A DNA stretch of 64,000 nucleotides from Gordonia soli NBRC 108243. GTDB taxonomy: Bacteria; Actinomycetota; Actinomycetes; Mycobacteriales; Mycobacteriaceae. The stretch spans positions 1-64,000 of the forward strand of contig NZ_BANX01000024.1 in assembly GCF_000334455.1 (NCBI RefSeq), read 5' to 3'. Below the pieces are notes generated by a model that saw nothing but the letters and a program-made list of their open reading frames with translations, did no database searches and had not been told where the DNA came from. The position numbers and the translations under genes were made by a program. Shown here piece after piece: positions 56,728 to 64,000 of this stretch (within the stretch, counting starts at the first letter, position 1; each line of letters starts with the position of its first letter).

Positions 56728-57709
56728 CTACTTCAACGTCCTGCTCAAGGACACCGTCAACCTCGGCCAGGTGAAGCTCGACTCGCTCGACTCTCGCGTC
56801 GAGGCGGTCTACAAGGCGTTGAAGGCCGACGAGCAGATCGGGCACCTAATCCTCGGCAAGACGCCTCAGGGCTCGTGGGCGCACAAGACAATTGTCAACC
56901 CGGTGGGCAGCAACGAGTTCGACGCGGACTTCATGCTCGACATGAGCGAGAACGCTGACTGGTCCGACGACCCAAAGAAGTACATCGAGGAGGTCTACGC
57001 GGCTCTGCACCGCCACAGCACCTACGGCAACATGCCGCACTCACGCAAGTGCCGTTGCGTCCGACTCGTCTACGCGAACTCCATGCACCTGGACATCGTG
57101 CCGCACCTCAACCTCGCCGATGGTCGCGAAGTCATCGTCAACCGCGACGACAACGGCTGGGAGTTGACCGATCCCCAGGGCTTCACGGACTGGATGAAGA
57201 GCAAGGACGCGCTCGCGAAGGGCAACCTTCGCAAGGTCATTCGACTGATGAAGTACCTGCGCGACCACAAGAACTCCTTCACCGGCACGCGGTCTATTCT
57301 CCTGACGACACTGCTCGGCGAGCAGGTCACCGAGCTGCGCACGCTGCTCGACCCCGGCTACTACAGCGACGTCCCCACGACTCTCCTGCACCTCGTCAAG
57401 GACCTCGACGCCTGGCTCCAGGCACGCCCGACCAAGCCCTCCATTCCAGACCCGTCGAGGTCGGGGGTCACCTTCGACCATCGGTGGGAGCAGTCCACCT
57501 ACAGCTACTTCCGGGACCGCATTCATGTCCACGCCGCCGAAATCGAGGAGGCGTACGAGGAGGAAGACAAGGAGCGCAGCATCGAGCTGTGGCAGGGCAT
57601 CTTCGGTGATGGCTTCAAGGCTCCGGCTACCTCGTCTAGCAGCGCGAAGTTCCCGGCAGCAGCTCCCGCGGCCGCTTCCACCGTGGGGCGGTCTGGCCGC
57701 GCGGGATGA
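56714..57709 (+). CDS. CBASS CD-NTase (cGAS/DncV-like nucleotidyltransferase)
   Basis: 331 residues. The active-site GS is G53-S54 (GKTPQGSWAHKTIV), the metal-binding acids are D70 and D72 in NEFDADFML, and the third is D127 in MHLDIVP. All catalytic residues are present, so it should make a cyclic oligonucleotide. The nucleotides used cannot be read from sequence. The last residues, GRSGRAG, end in glycine, as needed for Cap2 to attach the enzyme's C-terminus to a target. Overlaps the genes on both sides. Confidence 0.88.
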   Translation: MKLTDYFNVLLKDTVNLGQVKLDSLDSRVEAVYKALKADEQIGHLILGKTPQGSWAHKTIVNPVGSNEFDADFMLDMSENADWSDDPKKYIEEVYAALHRHSTYGNMPHSRKCRCVRLVYANSMHLDIVPHLNLADGREVIVNRDDNGWELTDPQGFTDWMKSKDALAKGNLRKVIRLMKYLRDHKNSFTGTRSILLTTLLGEQVTELRTLLDPGYYSDVPTTLLHLVKDLDAWLQARPTKPSIPDPSRSGVTFDHRWEQSTYSYFRDRIHVHAAEIEEAYEEEDKERSIELWQGIFGDGFKAPATSSSSAKFPAAAPAAASTVGRSGRAG

Positions 57710-59457
57710 GCCGACGCAACCGGGCCACGCTGTCGGCCTGGCAGAAGCATCTTGTTGACGAGTTGAGGTCACTAGCTAGGGACCATCCCCGCGACGTGCG
57801 GATAGCTCAGCAGCCTCAGGTTGGCACCGACGGCGACGCCACCCTCCGACTCCGGCTCCACACTGCCGACATCCCTCACCGTCCCGGCGGACTGGAACTT
57901 GGAGAAGACGAGGAATTCATCGTCAAGATTCGCCCCTCGCTGTTCTCGCCGCCGAGCGCGGAGGTTAAACACACTCGCTTCCTCGGTTTCCCGCACGTCC
58001 TCCAAGGGCAGCGGCTCTGCATCTATCTCGACCCCTCCCGTGAGTGGCGACCGTCTGCCGGCATGGCCGGATTTCTCAGCCGACCGTGGGACTGGCTTAC
58101 CGATGCCGCCGGCGGAGCATTCGATCCCTCGACCGCGATGTACCACGCTGTCGGAGGAGTGCTCCACCACGCAGACGACACACCCACCATCGTCGTCCGC
58201 GAACCTGGGCCGCCGAAGCGGCAGCAGATCGCCCGGCTCCTCGCCCGCTCATCGCACCGCTACGACCTCACCTACTCGACCGACCACGACGGACACCGCA
58301 CGCCCGTCTTTGTCCTCGCGAGCGACCTCCCGTTCGGCGCGGCATCCACCTTCGCGCTGTTCCTGACGCTCCTGGACGACCCGCACCTTCACCGCTCCGA
58401 AGGACGACCGCCAGAGGTCTCACCGCAGTCGCCCGCGTTCCTTACCTCGCTCCTGGCCAGCGCTCTACGAAACCCCGACGGCACCGAGCAGTACTTCGTG
58501 CTCGCCGTTCCGCACCCCGCAGGCGGACCGCATCATCTTCTCGGCGGACGCCTCCCCGCAACTACCGCCGACGCCCTCCGGCGACTCACCAAGAAGCACG
58601 GCACCGCGGTCACCCTCGACCCTGCGATCATCAACGCCGACATCCCCATCGAATGGTGCAACATGTCCGACGAACGGCAAGAAATCACAACCCGGCGCGA
58701 CGACAACCGTCCCGTCAACGGCTTCCAAGGACGGACCGTCCACATCTGGGGCTGCGGCGGACTCGGCTCATGGCTCGCCGAATTCATCGCACGCGCCGGA
58801 GCCAGCACCATCACCGTCTGCGATCCCGGCACCATCACCGGCGGACTGCTCGTGCGACAGAACTACACCGAAGCCGACATCGGCCAGACCAAGGCCGATG
58901 CCCTCGCCACACGCCTCCGCGCGATCCGCGACGACCTGACCGTCACCGTCGCAGAAGGAGGCGTCCCCGATCCAGCCGTCTCCCTTTCCGCGGACCTCAT
59001 CATCGACGCCACCGTCAGCCACAGCATCACCACCTACCTCGACATCCTCGTCGGCGAAGACCGCACGGCACTCATTGCCCAGGTCGCCACCGACGCCAGG
59101 ACGGGAACGCTCGGTATCGCCAATATCTGCGCGCCCGGTGCCCCCTGTACGCCGTCTGAGCTTGACGACCAGGCAGGACGCTCGGTAGTGGCCGATGGGT
59201 TGGAGCTGTACCACCCACTCTGGGAGGAAGCGGCCGAAGGCGACGAACTAATCCCCACCAGAGGATGCTCCGTACCCACGTTCCACGGCTCGGCCGCAGA
59301 CCTCGCTGCCGTCGCCGCGACACTCGTCAACATGATCGGCCTGCACCTCCAACAGACAGAGACACCCGTTTCAGGAACCCACCTCATCGCCCTGCCACAC
59401 GCACCAGCCGGCCCACGGCATCACTTCCGCCCCGCGGCGTCGGACTCCCGCGAATGA
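57706..59457 (+). CDS. CBASS E2-E1 ubiquitin-transfer-like protein (Cap2)
   Basis: 583 residues. The N-terminal 150 are an E2-like domain with the likely catalytic Cys105 (GQRLCIYL). A middle region leads to a ThiF/E1 adenylation domain from residue 345 (VHIWGCGGLGSWLAEF, GxGxxG; VCDPGTI with Asp373). Cys521 in TRGCSVPTFHGSAADL is the probable E1 Cys. The order E2-E1 and the spacing match Cap2 of type II CBASS, which conjugates the CD-NTase to prime it. No Cap3 (JAB/JAMM isopeptidase) follows. Confidence 0.88.
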   Translation: MSRRNRATLSAWQKHLVDELRSLARDHPRDVRIAQQPQVGTDGDATLRLRLHTADIPHRPGGLELGEDEEFIVKIRPSLFSPPSAEVKHTRFLGFPHVLQGQRLCIYLDPSREWRPSAGMAGFLSRPWDWLTDAAGGAFDPSTAMYHAVGGVLHHADDTPTIVVREPGPPKRQQIARLLARSSHRYDLTYSTDHDGHRTPVFVLASDLPFGAASTFALFLTLLDDPHLHRSEGRPPEVSPQSPAFLTSLLASALRNPDGTEQYFVLAVPHPAGGPHHLLGGRLPATTADALRRLTKKHGTAVTLDPAIINADIPIEWCNMSDERQEITTRRDDNRPVNGFQGRTVHIWGCGGLGSWLAEFIARAGASTITVCDPGTITGGLLVRQNYTEADIGQTKADALATRLRAIRDDLTVTVAEGGVPDPAVSLSADLIIDATVSHSITTYLDILVGEDRTALIAQVATDARTGTLGIANICAPGAPCTPSELDDQAGRSVVADGLELYHPLWEEAAEGDELIPTRGCSVPTFHGSAADLAAVAATLVNMIGLHLQQTETPVSGTHLIALPHAPAGPRHHFRPAASDSRE

Positions 59458-59611
59458 GGTGGCACAGGGGTTACGTCTGTCCGGGCTCCGGCGTACGGTG
59501 AAGACCGAGGCAGGTTCTCCTCGATTGCGGGTCCTTCGGGACGGCCCAGCTTGGGCGCTCATACACGTACTGCCTCCTCGACGGAGAGACACGTGTGACG
59601 AGAGGCCCGCG

Positions 59612-59992
59612 ATGATCCGCCTGATCTGGTCGTTCAGCGCGCACATCCGCTGCTACCTGCGCCGCTACATGCCCACCAGCTGGCTGCTCGACGCGATCCG
59701 ACGCCGACGCAACTTGAAGTGGGGCATCCCCGCGATGCTCCTCGCCGTGCCCTACTTGCTCATCGCGAGCATCTGCACCAACGCCCTCGCTGACGGTGCC
59801 CCAAGCTGGCTGCATCTGGTCGTGCTGTGGGCGGTGTGGAACGCGCTGAAGTTCACCATCATGGGACCGGTCAGCCTTATCCTCCTGATTCACGCCCGGA
59901 CCCAGGAAGCCATCGCCCGGCACCGCAACCGGCAGGCCACCTGTGACAGCTCGCAGTCCCAGGCGCCCATGACCGCAGGGGCGGTCCGATGA
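59612..59992 (+). CDS. Small membrane protein downstream of CBASS
   Basis: 126 residues from the ATG at 59612. A basic amphipathic start (WSFSAHIRCYLRRYMP) is followed by two hydrophobic helices (AMLLAVPYLLIASICTNAL and FTIMGPVSLILLIH) and a polar tail. Proteins of this shape occur on actinobacterial conjugative elements. It may be a neighbour from the carrier element rather than a CBASS part. The ATG of a truncated 7-residue frame overlaps its stop. Confidence 0.6.
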   Translation: MIRLIWSFSAHIRCYLRRYMPTSWLLDAIRRRRNLKWGIPAMLLAVPYLLIASICTNALADGAPSWLHLVVLWAVWNALKFTIMGPVSLILLIHARTQEAIARHRNRQATCDSSQSQAPMTAGAVR

Positions 59993-60330
59993 ACGCCGCC
60001 ACCTACACATAAGTTGCCCGCCCCACGCGCCAGGCGCACGAGCAGCAGCAGACCGCTTGCCTGGTGCTCGCCTGCGACCTTGATCTTGATGTCACTTGTA
60101 GCTATAGCGACGGGGCCGGCGATCGCTCGGAACTGACCCGATTGATCGCTGATACCGCAGCAGGCGTCTCGGGCGGACGATCCCGGCGGCCCCGCACGTC
60201 CTGGCAGACCTCGATGACGCTGGCGTGACTGTCTGTGCGGTCGATCTCGGCGTGCTCCCGCTCACTGACCCGGCCTCACTGGCAGGCGTCCTGACCGCCA
60301 TGCTTCGTCCGTGCGCGTCCGGTCGGAACA
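59989..60330 (+). pseudogene. Debris of a truncated gene and possible attachment scar
   Basis: A frame starts at 59989 in ATGA overlap with the membrane protein but stops after MNAATYT. Downstream frames read coherent fragments such as TACLVLACDLDLDVTCSYSD and then ADLDDAGVTVCAVDLGVLPL, interrupted by stops and shifts, so this is a decayed gene of unknown type. It contains the GCCCGCCCCAC core (60016-60026) also found at the tRNA-Met end. Confidence 0.4.
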
Positions 60331-60657
60331 TCACGCGCTGACCTGAGTGCGGCGTCCGCTCGGCCGGATTAGGACGCCCTCCACGGCCAGTGCGCGTCGG
60401 ACTGTCTGCTGGCTGACTCCGAACCGCAGTCCGACCTCCATCAGGCTCAGCTCTCCGGCATACAGATCGACCGCTTCGGCGAGGTGGGACTCCTTGAGAC
60501 CGCGCCTGCGGATCGGGACCGAGCGGCGGACCAGATGTGCAGCAGCCGTTCGGCGATGCACGCCGAACTGCTCACCCAGCTCCACCAACGTCGCGCCCGC
60601 CTCGTGGAGGCCTACCAGCTCGTCCACCTGCGCCGGGCTCAGAAAGGTTTGAGTCAT
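60331..60657 (-). CDS. Tandem helix-turn-helix protein
   Basis: 108 residues. Two helix-turn-helix units follow each other: VDELVGLHEAGATLVELGEQF with GVHRRTAAAHL, and LAEAVDLYAGELSLMEVGLRFGVSQQTVRRAL. The architecture resembles the DNA-binding end of resolvases or of recombination accessory proteins; no catalytic domain is attached. The start could be 36 bases further upstream. It might be a remnant of the enzyme that moved the island. The 295 bases from here to tRNA-Asn hold no clear gene. Confidence 0.55.
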   Translation of the reverse strand: MTQTFLSPAQVDELVGLHEAGATLVELGEQFGVHRRTAAAHLVRRSVPIRRRGLKESHLAEAVDLYAGELSLMEVGLRFGVSQQTVRRALAVEGVLIRPSGRRTQVSA

Positions 60658-60951
60658 CCCAACTGTGCGTACCACTCGCTCTCGCGAGTCCATCACGGAC
60701 GGCTCCAGCGGCCTCCGGTCGCCGGTAGACGCCCCGCGACCTGCGGGAAGCCACGGTTTCAAGGCCACGCAGGTTTTCGAACTCTCTACGGAGGTCCACC
60801 ACCGACCGCCCGGCGACAAGGCGGGCACGCGACTCACATCGGGAGTGTCGCGACTCGTCCAGCCGTTTTGTTTCCGACTGTGGTCATGCGCTAGAGTCAG
60901 CTTTCGGTTCAGATGGTCCGGCCCTGGTCGGCGAGCCTGGATCGAGGACAA

Positions 60952-61024
60952 TCCCCCATAGCTCAATTGGCAGAGCTTCCGACTGTTAATCGGACGGTTA
61001 CTGGTTCGAGTCCAGTTGGGGGAG
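60952..61024 (+). tRNA. tRNA-Asn (GUU)
   Basis: 73 bases, clean cloverleaf: acceptor TCCCCCA/TGGGGGA, anticodon loop with GTT, T arm ACTGG-TTCGAGT-CCAGT. Discriminator G; CCA is not encoded (CAG follows). Its 3' part plus the downstream terminator are copied 1.2 kb away, showing use as an integration site. Confidence 0.95.
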
Positions 61025-61067
61025 CAGAGTTCTTCCAGGTCAGACCCGGCATCCGCCGGGTCTTTCT
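61005..61067 (+). repeat. Direct repeat copy 1: tRNA-Asn 3' end and terminator (attachment site)
   Basis: Starts with TTCGAGTCCAGTTGGGGGAG, continues through the GACCCGGC-ATCC-GCCGGGTC hairpin and its T-rich tail. It matches 62203-62266 with a single base insertion and one substitution. Left boundary of the 1.2-kb cassette. Confidence 0.85.
61042..61063 (+). terminator. Rho-independent terminator of tRNA-Asn
   Basis: AGACCCGGC / GCCGGGTCT (9-bp stem, 4-nt loop ATCC) followed by TTCTTG. A second copy with ATCT as loop is at 62241-62262. Confidence 0.75.
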
Positions 61068-61171
61068 TGTTTGGTCCGGTTGAACCGGATGGAATCGGCG
61101 TGGCGATCAGGCGTTCCTGTATGGACCGTGTCTGATCGCCGACCAGTTCCGGGCGCCGGTAGCCTGAGCGC

Positions 61172-61858
61172 GTGGACGACCTGGTTGATTGGATTGCGAT
61201 CGCGATTTCGATTGTGGCCGCCTGCGTGGCTGGCGGGATCCTAATCCACAATCGAAGTGTGGAGAGGGCGCACGCCGCCAAGCTGAATATTTACTTCATC
61301 CACAAAGAGCAGATCCCCGTTCAGAAGGCAGCGAGTCTGCTCCTAACCAACCCGAGCCGCGAGCCGATATCTGTCTCAGCCATTCGAATTTCGGTCGTCG
61401 GCAGAGAACCTCGCTATGTGTTTCTTCAAGGTGCGGACGGGCTCAATCTTGGCGATGTGCACGGTGCGACGCTAGAGTCCCCGAACCTCCTAGCCTCCGC
61501 CTTATTGAAGGTGGAGCATTTGGATCTGCCACCCGGAGGTACCAATATACTTACGCTGTACGGTCCCAGCCTTGCTCTGGAAGCGGCATCGCATCGACTC
61601 CCGCTCGCAAATCTGTGTCTTGAGCTCATCACCGGATACGGGGCGTTCAAGATTCCACGAAACCAGGCGTTTCAGTCGACGCTGGTGGGGATGGTCGCGA
61701 CGCTGGATCAACTCAACTTCAGCGATGTTCCGTTGAACTCTATGGACCCGACCGCGGTTCGGCTTCTGCAGTCCACGCTTTCAAATGTTCTTCACAAGCC
61801 AGAGGCCCACGATTTGGACGCAGTTAGCCAGTGGGTTCGCACCTTCCGCCGGGTTTGA
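61172..61858 (+). CDS. Unknown protein in the tRNA-Asn cassette, with an N-terminal membrane anchor
   Basis: 228 residues from the GTG at 61172. One membrane helix opens the protein (IAIAISIVAACVAGGILIH); the rest is predicted to be soluble, mixed strand/helix (ISVSAIRISVVGREPRYVFL, PPGGTNILTLYGPSLALEAA). No family recognised. Base composition looks less GC-rich than the neighbours, which fits acquisition. It is the only gene between the two copies of the tRNA-Asn 3' repeat. The 435 bases after it contain the second repeat copy and no other gene I can support. Confidence 0.65.
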   Translation: MDDLVDWIAIAISIVAACVAGGILIHNRSVERAHAAKLNIYFIHKEQIPVQKAASLLLTNPSREPISVSAIRISVVGREPRYVFLQGADGLNLGDVHGATLESPNLLASALLKVEHLDLPPGGTNILTLYGPSLALEAASHRLPLANLCLELITGYGAFKIPRNQAFQSTLVGMVATLDQLNFSDVPLNSMDPTAVRLLQSTLSNVLHKPEAHDLDAVSQWVRTFRRV

Positions 61859-62202
61859 TCGGCAGGCGTCGACTGCCGAGCGCTCTCACAAGAAATCGAT
61901 GGCGCAACGCGCCCTAGATGGTCCCGCACGACAGCACGAGGTCGGTTCTCGGGGCCCCGAGCTGACTCGGTGGCATCTCCGAGGGTTGCGGTGCACGTTG
62001 GCCGCATCCAAAGCGGGTAGCTCGGTTGCTTATAGCCGAGGAGCTCAAGATCCGACGGTCGTAATGACGAACCACCCAACCGGCAGAAGTAACGGGCGAG
62101 GCGTACGTCGGACCCATGTCAACGACCGTGGTCATTCGCGAGTTCTGGAATTGCTGCGAACCAAGTCTATCCGAGGCCCTCACCGACATCGTGGTCATCC
62201 AA

Positions 62203-62266
62203 TTCGAGTCCAGTTGGGGGAGCCAGAGTTCTTCCAGGTCAGACCCGGCATCTGCCGGGTCTTTCT
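62203..62266 (+). repeat. Direct repeat copy 2: tRNA-Asn 3' end and terminator (attachment site)
   Basis: Same sequence as 61005-61067 (one C inserted, giving GAGCCAGAG, and one base change in the hairpin loop). It is the original tRNA 3' end displaced by integration, or a duplicate of it. Right boundary of the cassette. Confidence 0.85.
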
Positions 62267-62292
62267 CTTTCTGCAGTGCCGTGTGGCCGCCA

Positions 62293-62787
62293 CTACGGTT
62301 GCCAGAGCATGACCCCGTCGGCGGTGCGGTCCGGCACCGCGGTGAACCCGAGGGATTCGTACAGGTGTCGCGCGCGTGAGTTCCCGGCCTCCACCGACAG
62401 GCTGACTCTGCATGTGCGCAGAGTCGCCTCGGCCAGCAAGCCGGCGGTCAGCCGGCGGCCGATGCCGCGGTCGCGGTGGGTCCGGTGTACCCATAGGCTG
62501 AACTCGGGCGTGCGATCGTCGACGAATCCATAGCCCGCGTCGCGGGCGGACAGGGCGAGCGCCCACGCGACGCCGACCGCTCGACCATCGGCCTCGGCGA
62601 CGACGCCGAAGTCGCCGCGAGACAGCGACAGCTGTGTGTACTTCGCGAATTCGGGTGATTCGAGGACGTCGGCGACGGTGAAGCGTGGAGCGGCCCAGTT
62701 GAGATTCTCCAGCGTCGCGGTCGCCAGGAGCGTGTCATCGGCGGCGGTCAGCGGACGCAGCCGCACGCGATCGACCATGTCGACCAT
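62293..62787 (-). CDS. GNAT-family N-acetyltransferase
   Basis: 164 residues. The acetyl-CoA loop is in HRTHRDRGIGRRLTAGLL (Q/RxxGxG/A) and the late NSRARHLYESLGF is the conserved GNAT motif B. ATGs at 62787, 62790 and 62778 compete as starts. Acetyl acceptor unknown. Divergent from the flavin-reductase-like gene. Confidence 0.85.
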   Translation of the reverse strand: MVDMVDRVRLRPLTAADDTLLATATLENLNWAAPRFTVADVLESPEFAKYTQLSLSRGDFGVVAEADGRAVGVAWALALSARDAGYGFVDDRTPEFSLWVHRTHRDRGIGRRLTAGLLAEATLRTCRVSLSVEAGNSRARHLYESLGFTAVPDRTADGVMLWQP

Positions 62788-62851
62788 CATGCCGCCCGGT
62801 GCGAAGGCCCGCATCGACGAAACTGTCGGTGGTCGCACCTACGGTGAAGAC

Positions 62852-63277
62852 ATGAGTCTCAGCAGAGCAGAACGCGAACAGTATCTGGCCCAGCCCAAGA
62901 TCGCCTCGCTGGCTGTCGAGGCGGGCCCCGATCGTGCGCCGCTCGTGGTGCCGATCTGGTACCAGTACGAGGTCGGTGGTCAGCCATGGATTCTCACCGC
63001 CACCGAATCCCGCAAGTTGGACCTGATCCGGTCGGCCGGACGGTTCACGCTGGCTATCGACGACGTCGAACCCACCATCCGTTATGTCTCGGTGTCCGGC
63101 GAGGTCGACCGGTACGAGGACGGCACGCACGATGATCTCGTCGAGATGTCGGCGCGCTACCTGCCTGCCGACAAGGTCGAGGGATACGTCGCATTCGCCG
63201 AGAAGGAACACGGCGCACAGACCAAGGTCTATCTGCGCCCCCAGCAATGGGTTTCGGCCGATCTCGGCAACGTCTGA
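62852..63277 (+). CDS. Pyridoxamine 5'-phosphate oxidase-fold (F420/FMN) protein
   Basis: 141 residues beginning MSLSRAEREQYLAQPKIASLAV. The block PLVVPIWYQYEVGGQPWILTA and the repeated strand pattern are the split-barrel fold of PNPOx/F420-dependent reductases. Substrate unknown. A -10-like TACGGT ends 6 bases before the ATG, so transcription may start at the ATG itself (leaderless), a common mode in these bacteria. Confidence 0.8.
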   Translation: MSLSRAEREQYLAQPKIASLAVEAGPDRAPLVVPIWYQYEVGGQPWILTATESRKLDLIRSAGRFTLAIDDVEPTIRYVSVSGEVDRYEDGTHDDLVEMSARYLPADKVEGYVAFAEKEHGAQTKVYLRPQQWVSADLGNV

Positions 63278-63320
63278 CGGTGCCGTGCACGCCGACGAAT
63301 GGCGGCCGCCCGACGCTTGA

Positions 63321-63989
63321 TCAGGTGTCGTCGGAGACGTCCCAGATCCCGGTGCTCTCCAGGTGTCGGGTCAGCCGGGCAGCGCCGTCGGTGAACTGTC
63401 GACGGGTCTGCTCGACGACCTGATCGCGATCGCCGTCGCGGTAGGCGACGATCAGCCGCGAGTGGCTGTCGACCGCGACCGATCCCCAGTCGGGATCGGT
63501 CGCGTACAGCTGCGTCGGGGTGTAGCGGGTGGCACTCAACAGGAACCACGCGAGCTTGCCGCCGGACGCGATCAAGTTGTGGACCCGGTGGAACTCGAAT
63601 TCGGCGTCGGCGACCTGCGTTCCGTCGCCGGTGCCCAACGCTGCGCGTAGTTGCTGGTTGTGCCACTCGAGGTCGGCGATCTGATCCGCGGTGATCGCGT
63701 CTGCCGTGCGCAGCGCGAGTTTCACCGCGATCTCACCCTGTAACCAGAAGAGATCTTCGACATCGGTCCGACTCAGCTCGGCGACCACGTACCCGCGGTG
63801 CGGGGCGAGGTTGACCATGCCCTCGCCCCGCAGCGTGAGCAATGCCTCGCGAACAGGGGTCACGCTGACGCCGAGACGTTCGGCGGTGTCGTCCATCCGG
63901 ATGAATTCCCCGGGTCGGGTCGATGCGGTCATGATCTGCTCGCGCAGATGCGATGCCACCTCGTCGGACAACTGCGGACGCCTCCGCAA
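63321..63989 (-). CDS. GntR-family regulator (FCD type), 5' end near the window edge
   Basis: 222 residues from the TTG at 63989; the frame stays open to the right edge, so the true start may be outside. The N-terminal winged helix (LSDEVASHLREQIM, LGVSVTPVREALLTL, PHRGYVVAEL) is followed by an FCD-type helical ligand domain with metal-binding-like His (FHRVHN, DSHSRLI). It regulates metabolism genes in response to small acids, the targets being outside the window. Confidence 0.88.
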   Translation of the reverse strand: MRRRPQLSDEVASHLREQIMTASTRPGEFIRMDDTAERLGVSVTPVREALLTLRGEGMVNLAPHRGYVVAELSRTDVEDLFWLQGEIAVKLALRTADAITADQIADLEWHNQQLRAALGTGDGTQVADAEFEFHRVHNLIASGGKLAWFLLSATRYTPTQLYATDPDWGSVAVDSHSRLIVAYRDGDRDQVVEQTRRQFTDGAARLTRHLESTGIWDVSDDT

Positions 63990-64000
63990 CCGCTGTCCGG

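Noticed and set aside
61990-62080. A tRNA-like stretch (GGGTAGCTCGGTTG...) inside the tRNA-Asn cassette.
   Set aside because: It cannot be folded into a full cloverleaf and lacks a T arm in the right place.

Overview
The window is about 64 kb of high-GC actinobacterial chromosome. Gene order, GTG starts, ATGA stop/start overlaps and family content fit the mycolic-acid Corynebacteriales, most likely Gordonia or a close relative (inference; no database search was possible). From memory, the core order parallels the Mycobacterium tuberculosis region comEC-holA-rpsT through lepA, the sulfate genes, hrcA-dnaJ2-phoH-ybeY-era-recO-uppS, zur/smtB, glyS, dgt and dnaG.

Bases 1-8.5 kb: the 3' end of comEC, holA, convergent rpsT, a sulfotransferase-like gene, a three-gene operon (permuted ATP-grasp, alpha-E, transglutaminase-like), then a PemK/MazF-like protein and a hydrolase. 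Bases 8.6-24.3 kb: lepA, an M3 peptidase, two tiny membrane proteins and a sulfur block. The block has the sulfate importer sbp-cysT-cysW-cysA and, on the other strand, the reduction operon cysI-cysH-cysD-cysN-sirohydrochlorin chelatase. A 29-residue Cys-type leader peptide precedes cysI, which suggests cysteine-responsive attenuation. Bases 24.4-41 kb: hemW, a VapB-like protein, hrcA-dnaJ-rsmE, a hydrolase, phoH-ybeY-CBS-protein-era, a DUF3533-like membrane protein, recO-uppS, the zinc regulators smtB-zur and glyS. Bases 41-49.8 kb: a cold-shock protein, dgt, a chloramphenicol-type MFS exporter with a possible leader peptide, an HNH/DUF222 gene flanked by 21-bp repeat arrays, an SDR, dnaG and a small secreted protein.

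Bases 49.9-62.3 kb are accessory DNA beside two tRNA genes, tRNA-Met(CAU) and tRNA-Asn(GUU). Just after tRNA-Met lies a decayed conjugative relaxase/helicase. Next comes an intact ECF sigma factor - XRE protein - ImmA/IrrE protease operon, a 51-residue protein and a Cas2-like SinR-family protein. A compact type II CBASS anti-phage operon follows: patatin phospholipase, cGAS-like nucleotidyltransferase and E2-E1 Cap2, with no Cap3 protease. A small membrane protein and recombination debris close the island. Downstream of tRNA-Asn, a 63-bp direct repeat of the tRNA 3' end plus its terminator brackets a 1.2-kb cassette with one unknown gene.

The window ends with a GNAT acetyltransferase, a flavin-reductase-like (PNPOx-fold) protein and a GntR regulator. 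The most noteworthy finding is the defence island: an operonic sigma/XRE/protease module directly ahead of a CBASS operon, with two small companion proteins between them.
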